From Muscardinus avellanarius (taxonomy: Eukaryota > Chordata > Mammalia > Rodentia > Gliridae), in NCBI GenBank assembly GCA_963383645.1, contig OY726571.1, positions 21,255,599-21,319,598 on the forward strand: 64,000 bases of DNA, given 5' to 3'. A program made the translations under genes and the position numbers. A model generated the notes under the pieces. The model was not told where the DNA came from. It was given only the letters and a program-made list of their open reading frames with translations, and ran no database searches. Positions 24,342 to 36,913 of the stretch are shown here, piece by piece. How positions within the stretch are numbered: position 1 is the first letter of the stretch; each line of letters opens with the position of its first letter.

Positions 24342-25275
24342 GTATGCCGCCCCAAAATTCACACCATTTTCAACTATTAAATGATAGACATGTGCCACTG
24401 AAAATAAATATGACAGAAAACTCCAGTTTACTAGGGTTCCAGAATAAGTTGTACGTAATAACATTCACTAAATGTCAGCCATGTTCAAGGCACTCAACTA
24501 AAAACTTCTGACTTATAGTATAGAAAAAAATATGAATATGCAGCCTCGGTATTCTAAGAAAATTAAAAATCGACCATACTTTAAGTGATTACAGATATAC
24601 CTATATGAATAAATGATTATATATCCAAGAGAGTTAAAATACCATCAGTGTAATCTGTAAATTAGATTAAAAATTAATCCCATTTTAAAACTGCTAAATG
24701 GATTGGGGCATACAGATTTTGCTGCTGTGTGCCTAGCACTGTATGATAAAAGAATACTTCATTTAGAACAACAAAATGCTACAATGTAAATAATATTACC
24801 AGAGATTTAGAAGTAAAAAAATAAAGAATCAAAAATATAAGGCTCTGTCTGATCACTTAAGGAGCTAATAAATAGAAATCCAGAATGTATTTGAATCCTA
24901 TGGTCTCCTAGGACTAGCACAGGATCTCAGTGCTGCCGATGGCAATTATGTGACATATTGCCCAAAAGAAACATTATTTCATATTAAAATCAGATCTTGT
25001 CATTTATTTTATTTTTCTGTACTGACTAAATGGTATATAATTATTTCCATTCCATTAACATTTAGTGAAAACATTCCACTATTAACAATGGAATAAAAAT
25101 AATATTTTAAAGTTATAATTATCTTTTGATTTTTGCATATTCTTTAATGAGGCTGTCCTCCTATTTAGCAAAAGCATAAAGAAAAACAAAAAAGAGTCAG
25201 TTCTCTGTTGTCAACTATTAAAAGAGGATTTAGAAGCCCACAGGTGGGGAAAATTTCTTATGAACCAGTAATTTG

Positions 25276-25276
<1 letters not shown>

Positions 25277-25308
<32 letters not shown>

Positions 25309-25316
25309 GTGTGTGT
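25277..25316. repeat. (GT)n in ANXA10 intron 6
   Basis: GT repeat with one TTG interruption. Confidence 0.95.
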
Positions 25317-26822
25317 TTGAAATGAAACAAGTACTTTTAAGTCCACAAAACTATCCTTTATATATCAAAAAAATAACTAAGTAATTAGCAAAAAAATCTC
25401 TAAAAGCTATGGGAAGATAAGATATGGAATTTAAAAAAGATCCTGCTGCCTTTTAAAAGCTAAGAATAAATTAAAGCCTTATTAATGGGGATGAAGGTGG
25501 AAGAGTGGTACCTGAAACCGACAAAGACCTAGGGGTGTAGACCTGAGTGAGAATCCATCCTAGAAATGGCCTGCAGGAATCAAGGGACCCACACTCTTGG
25601 GTCAGGAGTCAGAGTTGCCAAACAAATTACAAGACTGATCACTGTGTATTCTTCTTTGTTTCTTCTCTGAAACACTCCAACACCAATTGCTTCTCTGGGT
25701 TCCTGGACTCTTTGTAACCTAAACATCTCTGTGACAGCTCTTGACCAACTCTGAGAGGTTTGTCCTTGTCCTTTATCTTTATTGATGATATCTGAAGTGA
25801 TGTTCTGGGTTTTACCCTTCTGTGGGTTCTACCTCTTTCAAGCTGAATTTTGGCCAATTTAGAGGCCTTTAAGTATGTTGATAGTTTATGAAATCCACTT
25901 TTAATCTGAGTTTGTGAACTGTTTAAAAATGAGCATCTCTAAAACATTGAAAACATTGTGACTTTCAGTTAGACTCATACACCACTTAACTATATCCAAA
26001 GTTCCTAGGTATATTTTTCAAAATTAATATACATTTATTTATTTGCTTGTTTTTTTCATTTTCACGCTCTCATCACATCCCTCCTATTTCAGAACTTCAA
26101 GACAATTGCTTCAAGTCTGTCTCAGAGCTGAGACAAGTTATAGAGTGCCTTTGCTCTTCAAAATCCTCTACAAGTTTCTGGTTGCATTGCTTGTAATCCA
26201 TAATTGGTTTTCCTTTCTAAGTCTCACAGACATCAGATTTCTAAACTTTCTCCTCTCTTGTATTTCTGGTTGAAAACTGAACAATTATCTACCGAGTTCT
26301 CTTTCTTGCAATGGATGGCTAAAAGCATCAATTAAACAGCATTTCTCAAATGCACCTGAAGACCAGAACAGGTGCTTAATCAGAGACGACGTCTTCTCAC
26401 AGAAGTGATCCAGAGACACTTTCCATCTTCATACCTAGCTTTTAAGCTCATCAAGTCTCTCCTCAACCTGCAGAGGCAGATAGAATTGTTCATGAGAAGT
26501 TTTAGTGGCTTCCTCGTAATGCATATAATTTTTGCTCAAATTCCATTGGCTAAATCTCATACTAATTAAAGTCAAATGTGGCTGCAAAATATAGTAAATC
26601 TATTTGTCTTCAAAGATGCCAGTGCAAGTTGGGCAATTGGCTATCAATGTTCAGCAGATTTACAAAGAGAATTGAATGTTGCAGACAAGAAAGATGATAG
26701 AAGATAATAAAGATGAAGTTGTACATGCTAATACATAGAAACCTCTGAGTATGACTTCAATAGGTATATAGGGAATTTTCACAAGGGTAAAAATTATAAA
26801 TAAGCAAGAAAAAACAAGTGCT

Positions 26823-27023
26823 TAGTCAAGCATGGTGACACACACTTGTAACCCCAGTACTTAAAAAGCTGAGACAAGAGGATCCCATGTGCAAAACCAA
26901 CCTCAGCAACTTAGCAAGACTTTCAGCAACCAAGAGAGACTGTTTTAGAACAAAAACAATTTTAAAAGCTGGGGTATAACTTAGAGATAAAAATGCCTCT
27001 GGGTTCAATCCTCAGCACTCAAA
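26823..27023 (+). mobile_element. MEN-type SINE in ANXA10 intron 6
   Basis: TCAAGCATGGTGACACACAC to GGTTCAATCCTCAGCACTC. Confidence 0.83.
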
Positions 27024-28961
27024 ATACAAACAACCAAACAGGATGCTCTGTCCTCTTTCTTAGAAGTAGTTTAAACAGGAAGTATTTTTATCCATGCGAC
27101 TTGATTGTAAACATACTCGTATTATCTCCCCATCTCAAAAGATCTTTTAAAACACCAGCATATGAAAATTTCCTTTTTTACCTTTAATCTTACTTGAAGG
27201 GTGATGTCATTTATTATAGCATCAAAAAGAAAATAAACATCATGTCAAAACCAAAAGTATATCACTTGAATCTGAATCTATCACATTTCTATACAGTTTA
27301 TCCTACCATAAATAAGTAGATTCTATGAGATAAATAAATTTCCAAATATGAGACCATATTTTAATGTTTTAGACCTTCTGTTTTCTTGTTGGCAGTACAA
27401 AGTATGTGTAAAAAAATGGTCAAACATTTTCTTGTATTGGTGGGTTTTGTTGTTGTTGTTTGTTTGTTTGTTTACTGGTTGGTTCTAACAAAGAACAAAT
27501 TTCAAAAACAAAGAGGCAAATTTCAAAAATTCTGTTGTGGAAATAAGTAGTCTTTTTCCATCTGATCTCTCCGTGATTCTATCCTCCACATCTTTCTTCC
27601 ACTCCATAATAACTGCTCTTCCTCCAAGCCTCTTACATGCTTTTCTATAATATCTTACTGCACAATATTGAATTTGTTTATATAGCCATCTTTCCCAGTA
27701 AACTGGGCTCTCTACACATGACAGCTGTGTCCCATTCAGCTCTGTCACCTTCTAGCTAAGCTCTGAATGTGACCCATGGTAAGCAATATGTATGTTTTGG
27801 AGATAAATGGACCAAAAAATAAATCCTTTAGAAAATCTGAGTGAACATTCAACACTGAATAAAGTAAAAGAAGAGGGTGTCCTACAAGGTGTCTGTAACA
27901 GGGTCCTGGAAAGTGAGCTATTAGTGATTAATTGTTCCCTTAAAACAATAGTAATTTGAGAGTTTAAATTATTACTTCATTTCCCTTTTTGCTCATGCTA
28001 TTCTGCCATCTGTCTCATTTGGGGTAGACAAACGTGTCTAAACACAGGGGACTGATTTCACTTAATGTGTATTTATTGTGATTAAAACTTCTTACTGTAC
28101 TTCACATATAATTTATATGATTCATTAAAGACAGTAAATAAATATGCCAGACTGGAACACAAATTAATAATTATATTTGTCACCAGGCCACAGAGACTTT
28201 CTTTTATTTCTTTTGTGCATATGTATGCACACTTGCACCCAAGTGATTACCAGTTTGGGGTCAATACAGAAACTCATAAAACTCCTGAGAAAGCCAGGTG
28301 TTAACTGAGGAAAGACTGGCAATTTGAGTTGGCTGCAGTCCTTCAAATTGCTCAATTAAAAAAAAAATGGCATAGTACCAAAACAGTCCACTGATCTATC
28401 AATTAAATGAAATTTTTAAAGTTATATACAATTTTGAGAAAAAAATCAAGAATTTGCTTTATTGTGCATGATTTGGGTTTGAATTGGCTTGGTTTGGTTT
28501 CCCTGTTCATAAAGCTGCCCATGCCGCCAACCACAATTAATCACGTCTTATTCGGGGAATTTTAATATCTGGAGTTATGTTAATGGAAAGAAGATAATTC
28601 AGTTTGTCATAGTCCAAGTTACGACTTCTGGGTATAGTAATAATGGCTTAATTTGTAACAGAAGTTGGAGCCATTTACGGAAAAAAGGCTTTTAATAATG
28701 AATATTTTTAAATAATCTCACTTGGTAATATGTCAATTGCATATTGCCTGACTTTTACATTTCATAAGATTAATTAACTAAGACATCTCTCAATTTATAA
28801 GGGGGACCTTGCTTAAATTTTAGAATAATGATGCTATAAGACATAAATTAAAACGACACTTGTAGTCAGGACACTCTCTTGGCATAGGTACTATACACCT
28901 AAAGACACCTAAAGGAAGAAAGTCAAATTTCTCATTATTAACCAATGAAAGTACCAAACTA

Positions 28962-29360
28962 GAGCCAGATGTCATGCACACTTGTAATCCCAGTACTTGG
29001 GAGGCTGAGACAGGAGGATCTCAGGGTTCGAAGCCAGCCTCAGCTACTTAGTAAGGCTCTTTTTTTTGTGTGTGTGTGTGGTACTCTAGAAGAAACCCAA
29101 GGATATTCTACCTCCAAGCTACACTCCCAGCCCTATTTTTTATTTTTTATTTTGAAACATAGTCTCACTAAGTAGCTGAGGCTGGCCGTGAACCACAATC
29201 CTCCTGTATCTGCCTCCCAAATGCTGGGGTTACAAGGGTGCACCACCACACCCAGCTCTCCGCATCTTATTGAGACCCTGTTTCCAAATAAATATATAAA
29301 ATAGGTCTAGGAGTGTAGCCTGGAGGAGAAGACCCCTGGGTTCCATCCCCAGGACCACAA
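28962..29360 (+). mobile_element. MEN-type SINE split by another MEN
   Basis: The left part (28962-29059, ending in CAGCTACTTAGTAAGGCTC) and the right part (29258-29360, starting CTCCGCATCTTATTGAGACC) are the two halves of one plus-strand SINE. Confidence 0.85.
29060..29257 (-). mobile_element. MEN-type SINE nested inside a MEN
   Basis: A complete reverse copy (T tail, GGTACTCTAGAAG to GTGCACCACCACACCCAGCT) sits between the halves of the 28962-29360 element, so it inserted later. Confidence 0.87.
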
Positions 29361-29434
29361 AAGTAAAAATAATTAAAAAATGCCAAACTAGAAATGTATT
29401 TTAAGTCATCAAAGAAAAATTTAAGTTCTTACTT

Positions 29435-29608
29435 TGCATGATGGCATACACCTATAATACCAGTACTTAGGAGTTTGAGATGGGAGGATCCCAGGTTCAA
29501 GGCCAGCCTCAGAAACTTAATGAGATCCTTTTCAACATTTTATAAAGGGGGTTGGAGGTGTATTCCAGAGGTAGAGTCCCCCTGCGTTCAATACCCAGTA
29601 CTCTACAA
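29435..29608 (+). mobile_element. MEN-type SINE
   Basis: TTTGCATGATGGCATACACC to GTTCAATACCCAGTACTC. Part of the central region is deleted. Confidence 0.8.
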
Positions 29609-30157
29609 AGTTTGCTTTAGCATTATGTACTTATAAAGCTAAAATGTCCATTTTCTTTAAAATATAAACCCACATGAATACAATAAAACATGTTTCATAC
29701 AAATTACTTAACTCATAATAGAAAATGGAGATAACAAAGTTCTAAATTACTTAATATTATCAATAGTATTTTTGAAGAACAGCAGTTTCGTGATAATTCA
29801 GACTGCTTACACACTCTCTTTTGATTTTGAAATATTATGAAGATTTCCATTGGCTTCTAATTCCTATATTACTGAAAGTTCAGTTTGGGGCCTCTGATTT
29901 AGGATTTGGATCAGTAAGTTTAGAAGATAAGAAAAGCATATAAAATGAGTTAGGAAATTGAAAAAGCCCAGGACTTCTCTTGACCACTGTCTATGGTATA
30001 CGCCATTCCACGGATAACTGGTTTGGACATCTTCTAAAGAGGAAACAAAATTTCTTTCTAAAAAATTATGACATTTTGAGCTGATGAGAAAAAAACTGGA
30101 TAACCATGGGGCCCTACAATGTAGCCTAATCTCTTCACCCTATAGTTGATCTCTGTT

Positions 30158-30161
<4 letters not shown>

Positions 30162-30216
<55 letters not shown>

Positions 30217-30275
30217 TCTTTGTGGGGTGTGTGTGTGTGTGTGTGAATGTGTGTGTAAAACAAAAAGATTAGGTA

Positions 30276-30332
<57 letters not shown>
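30162..30332. repeat. (CT)n ... (GT)n ... (GA)n, self-complementary
   Basis: CT tract at 30162-30213 and GA tract at 30278-30332 are reverse complements, separated by a GT-containing spacer of about 64 bp. Confidence 0.97.
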
Positions 30333-30339
<7 letters not shown>

Positions 30340-33300
30340 ACATGATAGAGCTTCATTTTCCTCTTGATTCAGTTCCAGGTTATCTTTATATCCTTGGATT
30401 TATCATTTAACCTTCCTGAAATTCAGGTTTTTACTCTGTAAAGTAAGGAATGTGAATCCATTCTCTCTGTCCCTCCTAATGCAAACCTTCTGTAATTCTT
30501 CTGTTGTTAGAATTGTGTCTTCTGCTTCTCTGTGCATCCTCGCTCTCAAAATCAAAGGAAAGATTATTCATGGCTTTCATCTTTTTACCAGCATTAAAAT
30601 TCAGATCCACTCTCTTTTTGTAAATTAATAAAGATGAGGGGAATCAGAGCATGAGGACTTTAAGGTACTTGTGAAATGGAAAGTGTTGAAAATCACTCTC
30701 ATATTTTCTGGGAGGAAAGATCTTTGACTTCATTTGCGCACAGTTTCCTGGCGGGACTGTTTCTACTAAGGAAACAACTGAGCTGAAACACATTTTAATG
30801 CCAGTCATTCAGTTGGCTTCACAACACTTCCTGCATGCTTTTATTAGATGTAAGGGATATCTAATTATCTGTCAGATATTAAAAAAGTAATCACTTGGAG
30901 ATTAATTAATCAACATGTACAAGTTACACTGGAGATGATACATGTTGTAATGGAGGGAAAGAATAGAAGCCACTCACGTGGATACTGACTCCTCACCTAG
31001 CTTTGCAGGGGGAGTCTCCAAGTTCTCCAGCTTGAACAGCAAGGCCTCTGGGTTGGGAGTCCCATCAGCTCTCGGCCATTGTCTGCAGTCAGCTTTTTGG
31101 TTCACATATTTTCAGCTAAATTTGAGTTCCCTCAACTTCTTCCCTTCATGTTTCCATCAGACCCTTCCTCAAATGCAGTGCTTAGTTATGCTATTTCTCT
31201 GGCCTTGGTCAACTCAACATCCTATGCCCTCAGTCTCTGTACACGATAAAGTAAAGTAACTCTACCTTCGTGGAAAAAGTCAAATCACAACTTACTTTTG
31301 ACATTTTTTTTAATCCTCCAGCTCTGCCTAAAGTGCTCTTTAGCAATGAACTGCATTGGCAAATGAACAGATGGGCACCATTTCAAGTTAAATGTCCACA
31401 CATATTATCCTTCCAAACAAGAGTTCAGATGAAGTGCAAAAAATTCTGAACTATTTCTAACAGACTTAGCAAGGGCAAGAGTTTGCTTAGTTATGTACTT
31501 AGATTCAAGATGACTAAGAAGTCTTCAAGGATTTAGAGAATCTTCCCCGTATGCCTATTGATCTTTAAAGTCTATGTAAATGTTATTTATCTTTTCCAAG
31601 AGGATCTCTTCAGTGCTTACCATGTGCTGAATGTGAATTTCCACAATTGGGAATTATTTGTGACCAAAAGAGACAAAGATACCAGGCCTTATGAAATTCA
31701 CGTCTAGCAAGATGGTATGAATAAAGAAATGAATCCCCAAAATAAGAGATGGAGTAAGGAATCCCAGGCAAAGTATAGAACTAAAAAAGTGGAAGGCTGC
31801 AGAATGGGGAATGGGTATGTACAACAGCAAAGGGGCCAACTGGTACCAAGGAGGTGAGCAAAGGAAGTGCACCATGTTAGTAGATAAGCAGATGCACAGA
31901 TGAGGTCAAGGGAGTAACACGTGGTGGGTCCTGTCAAATCCCGCAGCCATTGTAAAGAGCGTGGCTTGTACTCTGAGTGCAATGGGGAAGACAGACAGAA
32001 GCTTTTACTGGGTTTTGAGCGAAGGAGTGACATGGTGTGATGTGATGTGATGTTTTAAAACATTCACAATAAACATGTATGACTACAAAGCACCAATAAA
32101 AAATTGTAAAAATTCACAATAGATGCCATACTGAGAAAAGGCTACAGGGAAACAAGAGTAGAAGCAGAAGCCTGCAAAGAGTCTGTGAACCCAAGATAAA
32201 AAGGTAACCAGCCTGTAGGAGCACATCGGCAGTGGTAAAGGGTTTCCAACCCCTGGAGGTGTTTTTGAAAATAGTGCCTACATTATTTCCTGAGGAATGG
32301 GATGTGAAGAAGAAAAATAAAAAGAGCTAAATATGGTTCTTTTTTTTAGTTTGAGCAATAAGAACAGAATGGTTAAAACTGAGATGCAGAAAACTGGGAG
32401 TGTGTAAGAAATTTTGAGGTAGAGTGAGACCAGGCATTTAATATTAGACATGTTGACTTACATATGTATGTATATGTAGGTGTGTTTGTATGTGTGTGTT
32501 GTGATTATCAATTGCCAACTCAATACCTCCACTTTTATTAAGTCGGCAATTAGGATATACTCATCTGAAATTCAAAAAATAGATTTCAGATACAGATATA
32601 TATGTGGGCATCATAACAATATGTGTAGAATTTAAATCCACATCAATAGACAAGATTGCCAAGAAAAGGGAAAGATTTAGCATTGGAAAATTCCAAAATT
32701 AAGAGATTGAGAAGTAAGAGAGACTGAATGTGAAGGGCTGTATTCTCAGAGATATAGTACACCAACTGTTTTCCATTATATATCACAACATGTGACGTCA
32801 AACCACTAGAGAAAATTTAAAAGGAGGCCAGAGAATAGTGTCAGAAAATAATGAGTTCAAGTGTGGTAACCAGATCACATCGCCAGCAATGCCACAAAAA
32901 TCTAATAATCATTCCTTTCTAACAATCAGACCTTGAACAATTCCCTTACTACCTCCACATCCATTTATTTTTATATTTTAAATAAAGGAAGGCTCTGGAT
33001 GCCCCCCAGAGCCCCTACACATTAACATTTCTATGATTTAAAAATAAAATATCACCTACCCATAATCTTACTAAAATTACTTTCATTCTTTGACTATTGT
33101 CTTCAATTTCTTGTTAAATGCATAAAAATGTATCCATTATTAGATACACAGACCACATACATGTAAACAAAAAATTTCAAGGAAAAGAATTGCATGTGTG
33201 CATTTTTACTCAGCATGTTAAATAAGCAAAGGAAATAGGGCAGAAGAAACATGTCTGACAGGCTTGTTTCTATTTCCCATCGTTTGCTCCCCTCTGGGTG

Positions 33301-34225
33301 ATAAACAGCTTCTGAGTTATGATTAAATATATTAAATTTTCCAGAGCTGCAAGTTTACTCAGAAGAAAATGTGGCTTATTTATTTCTTCATGAATAAATT
33401 GAGCTTTATCAGATGCTGCTAGCTTTGGGATAGTAATAAAAAGGAAAGAAATCTAATATTTAATTTAATCTGGCAAATTTAATCCCTATAATACTTAGAA
33501 CAATCAGTGAAGATACATGTTGAATTTCATTAATGCTTTTTAGTAAGTATAAACTCTCAGCGTCCTGGCTACCCCCTCTCTTCTCTAAGAAGGTAGTAGG
33601 TGAAGGAATGTATAAGTGGTGAGTGAGAAGTCTTGGCAATAGGGAAGGGATAGAGCATTCAAATTGTCATGATTTTTTTTTTAATTCCTGCTGGTCTTGC
33701 CTATGGAATGGCAGCCTGGGTAAGCCTAAGCACATAACACATGACATGTTCATGTCTAAGATATGGATGGTTCTGAGTGTTAGCTGCTAAACTGTGCAGC
33801 TAGTTAATGTGTGATGTCTCCTTTGTCTCATTTGGTCAGAATCAAGTCAAATTTCACAGTGACTTAAGTTTACCTTTACTATCCCTGAGGCTGAAGAGTC
33901 TCCCTAAGGGCCAGCTGTGTGTTCCAACCAGTGTGCTCTATCTGGATCCCTTGACTGTTAGAACATTCTGCCTTGATTATAAACAAACCCATCTAGCCAG
34001 CTCTCCCTCCAGGCCCTCAGCCAAAGTGCAAAAATCCTTGCTCAGGAACAGGTAAGAAGTTTGAGATTCTAATCATGGTATTTACAAATTGCAGTTAATT
34101 GAAGGGAGTTCTACTCTGGATCTTCCTTTTCCCTTTCTTGCTGTTTCACTGAATTCTCTGCGATTAGCCATTTCCAGAATCCTAAAATGTGGTAGGGGTA
34201 GAAGCTACTGTACCCGCAGGGTTCT

Positions 34226-34455
34226 TCTTTTTTTTTATTTAATTTTTTAAATTTTTGTGGTACTGGGAATGGAACTCAGGGGCATTCTACCTCCGAGCTA
34301 CACCCCAGCCCTATTGTTTATTCCTTATTTTGAAACAGGATCTCACTGAGTTGCAAAGGGCCTCACTAAGTAGCTGAGGCTGGCTGTGAACCACAATCCT
34401 CCTGTCTCAGCCTCCCAAATGCTGGGATTACAAGCATGTGCCACCATGCCTGGCT
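34226..34455 (-). mobile_element. MEN-type SINE upstream of ANXA10 exon 7
   Basis: GTGGTACTGGGAATGGAACT to GTGCCACCATGCCTGGC in reverse orientation, flanked by a short GGTTCTT duplication. Confidence 0.88.
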
Positions 34456-34526
34456 TTAGGTTCTTTATTTTAAAAACTTCTCCTTGACAGGATTCTTCTT
34501 CATGGCAACCTCAGTTTACTTAGTGA

Positions 34527-34701
34527 GGCCAGGCATGGTGGCACACATCTGTAACCTCAGTACTTGGAAGGCTAACACAGGAGGATCACAGGTTGGTGAC
34601 CAGTATGTTGTACCTTAGGGAGACTCTGACTCTAAAGTAAAAAACAAATGTATAGAAGGCTGTGAAGGACCCCTGGCTTCAATCTTCAGTAACACACACA
34701 C

Positions 34702-34751
<50 letters not shown>

Positions 34752-34770
34752 ATACACACGCACACACACA
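34527..34770 (+). mobile_element. MEN-type SINE with (CA)n tail
   Basis: GGCCAGGCATGGTGGCACAC to CTTCAATCTTCAGTAACAC, then an 80-bp CA tract (34691-34770). It ends 201 bp before ANXA10 exon 7. Confidence 0.87.
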
Positions 34771-34971
34771 ATTGCAAAGAAAAAAAATAAATTGAACTTG
34801 CTTTCTATATATTTCCTAAAATATTCAAGAAACAGAGATGTTCTTATTCTAAATAATGGTAGAACTTTCTCAAGAATGACCAGTGTTTGGTGGCTCCAAG
34901 GTTTTTGTCCTGATATGAATATGAGTTGTTGATTAAGAACAATTAAGTGGAAACCTATGCTTCTTTTGCAG

Positions 34972-35025
34972 GGAAACAGGGAAGAAGGTTACACAGACCC
35001 TGCCATGGCTGCTCAGGACGCAATG
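34972..35025 (+). CDS. ANXA10: ANXA10 exon 7 (short, 54 nt)
   Basis: This 54-nt exon, in phase 0, encodes GNREEGYTDPAMAAQDAM and links repeats II and III. The acceptor is TTCTTTTGCAG and the donor GTAATG. Most annexin genes have 57 nt at this position; the missing codon matches the one-codon deletion in repeat III described for ANXA10, so it is an orthologue marker and not an assembly error. It is separated from exon 8 by a 373-bp intron largely filled by a SINE. Confidence 0.95.
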
Positions 35026-35096
35026 GTAATGACAACCAGCTTCCCACTGACTATAAATAAAGGACCAGAGAAAGAAATAAGTAAAGGGCCTTTGTT

Positions 35097-35297
35097 AGCA
35101 GAGCATGGTGGCACACACTTGTAATCCCAGTACTCGGGAGGCTGAGACAAGAGAATCAGATTCTCAGCCAACATCAGCAACTTAGTGATACCTTCCACAA
35201 CTTAGTGAGACCTGATTTCAAACTAAAAAATAAAATAAAATAATAGGGCTGAGAGTGTAGCTCAGAGGCAGAGTGCCCCTGGGTTCAATCTCTAGTA

Positions 35298-35337
<40 letters not shown>
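35097..35337 (+). mobile_element. MEN-type SINE filling ANXA10 intron 7
   Basis: AGCAGAGCATGGTGGCACAC to GTTCAATCTCTAGTATC, then a CA tract at 35299-35337. The element begins 71 bp after the exon 7 donor and its tail ends 61 bp before exon 8. Confidence 0.9.
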
Positions 35338-35340
<3 letters not shown>

Positions 35341-35398
35341 CCTTTTTCCCAATGGTCCCTGCCCCTCTCATGCTTCTTCCTGGCCGCGTGATTCTCAG

Positions 35399-35492
35399 GT
35401 GCTGTGGGAAGCCTGCCAGCAGAAGACTGGGGAGCACAAGACCATGCTGCAGATGATCCTGTGCAACAAGAGCTCTCAGCAGCTGTGGCTGG
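35399..35492 (+). CDS. ANXA10: ANXA10 exon 8 (repeat III)
   Basis: This 94-nt exon has a GATTCTCAG acceptor and a GTAATC donor, starts in phase 0 and leaves one base over. It encodes VLWEACQQKTGEHKTMLQM followed by ILCNKSSQQLWL. Where calcium-binding annexins have a K/M-G-x-G-T-D-E loop, the sequence reads TGEHKT, so the type II site in repeat III is lost, as known for A10. It differs from human by Ser for Tyr and Trp for Arg in the NKSSQQLWL stretch. Confidence 0.96.
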
Positions 35493-36445
35493 GTAATCAG
35501 GGGCTGCTCTTCTTTCAAGCTCCTTAGCTGATCATATAATAAAAAGCAAAGAGTTAATTGGGGACAAAAGGAGGGAAAATGTTACATGGAAATAGAAGAA
35601 AGTCAATGACCTAAAAGATGCTTATTTCAATTATATTCATTCGGATATGCCTTATTTAATCATATTACGAAGGAATGGCATTTTTCCTATAATTTTAGTT
35701 TTCCGATAACTGAATTTACAACGTTCAAATACTGAATCTTTTATACATCAGCGCTGCTTTTTACATATATTAGCTATTTTCTGTTAGTTAGATTAAATTT
35801 TGTTTTGAAGTATCTACTAAGCATAGTTTAATCAGCCCACAATGAGTTAAGGTCTTTTAATGGACATCATGTTGTATATGATATAAATAATATCATATTG
35901 TTCCTACAGATACATTCACATTAATTTGTACTTTCTTTGACTTTCTCCAAAAAACTGTCTTTTCCCCTTATTTAGAAACAAACCACTTTTTCTATATAAA
36001 ACACAAAAGTCCAGAAAAAAATTTAAAAGATGACTTGCGCTAATCCAACCCCCATATACTTTATATGTCAATTAGAAATAATGACAAGAATAATAAAACA
36101 TGTCCTTGTTTCTAATTTACAGTAAAATGGGTAGCTAAAAGTTGCCCCGGATAAAGCCAGATAAGCAAGCTCTCTTGAAATAAGTTTAACGTAGCATAAT
36201 TTTAAGTTAGTAAATACTAGCCTATGCTCCTGAAGTTGATTTTATTAGTCTCAGAAAATTCTTCATAGATTTAATGATACTATTTTAATCATCACTCAGA
36301 GGACTTTTACATTTAATTTTCACATTTAAGCTTTCGTGGAAAGTTTTCTGTTGAATTAAGTCTGACTGACTAATCTATATGTCCTCAACAAAAGGCTCAC
36401 AAATAATGGCCAGTCATGTACTTCTCCATTTATATTGGAAGTAAG

Positions 36446-36652
36446 TTCTGTGCACGATGGTGCACACCTGTAATCCCAGTACCTTGGAGGCTGAAACAGG
36501 AGGATCACATGTTTGAAGCCAGCTTTAGAAACTCATCAAGAACATCAGCAATTTAGCAAGACCCTGTTTCAAAATAAAAATAAAGAGCAGAGGGTACAGT
36601 TCAGAGATAAAATGTCCTAGACTCAACCCTCAATAATTCCGCAAAAAAAAAA
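36446..36652 (+). mobile_element. MEN-type SINE in ANXA10 intron 8
   Basis: CTGTGCACGATGGTGCACAC to CAACCCTCAATAATTCCGC and a short A tail. It ends about 260 bp upstream of exon 9. Confidence 0.83.
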
Positions 36653-36913
36653 TCAGCAGTAAGTCAGTGAGCCCCACTGGAGGGAGCAGTTGTTCTCCAG
36701 GAAAAGAGAACAAGTAGGTCTTTGAAGTCTATGATTTATGCTAATTTAGAATATGTGTATTTGTTTCAAAATCAACACAAATGATTGTATAAAATTATAT
36801 TTTCAGTTATTTTAGAGAAAATATTTTCACTATGATCACAATCTAGCCAATATTTGTACTTTAAGTTTACAATTTTTACAAATTTTCCTTTATATTACAT
36901 AAGTTTCTTGAAG

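Larger units (their letters stand above)
24342..34225 (+). other. ANXA10: ANXA10 intron 6 (main part)
   Basis: 10.6-kb intron up to 34971. Besides the SINEs and the CT/GT/GA tract listed separately, it is AT-rich. Segments 28470-28780, 30590-30960 and 33180-33560 lack recognisable repeats and look compositionally like conserved non-coding DNA. No alternative exon is evident. Confidence 0.6.

Noticed and set aside
30135..30356. Open frame with Ser-Leu and Arg-Glu runs
   Set aside because: Translation of CT and GA microsatellites.
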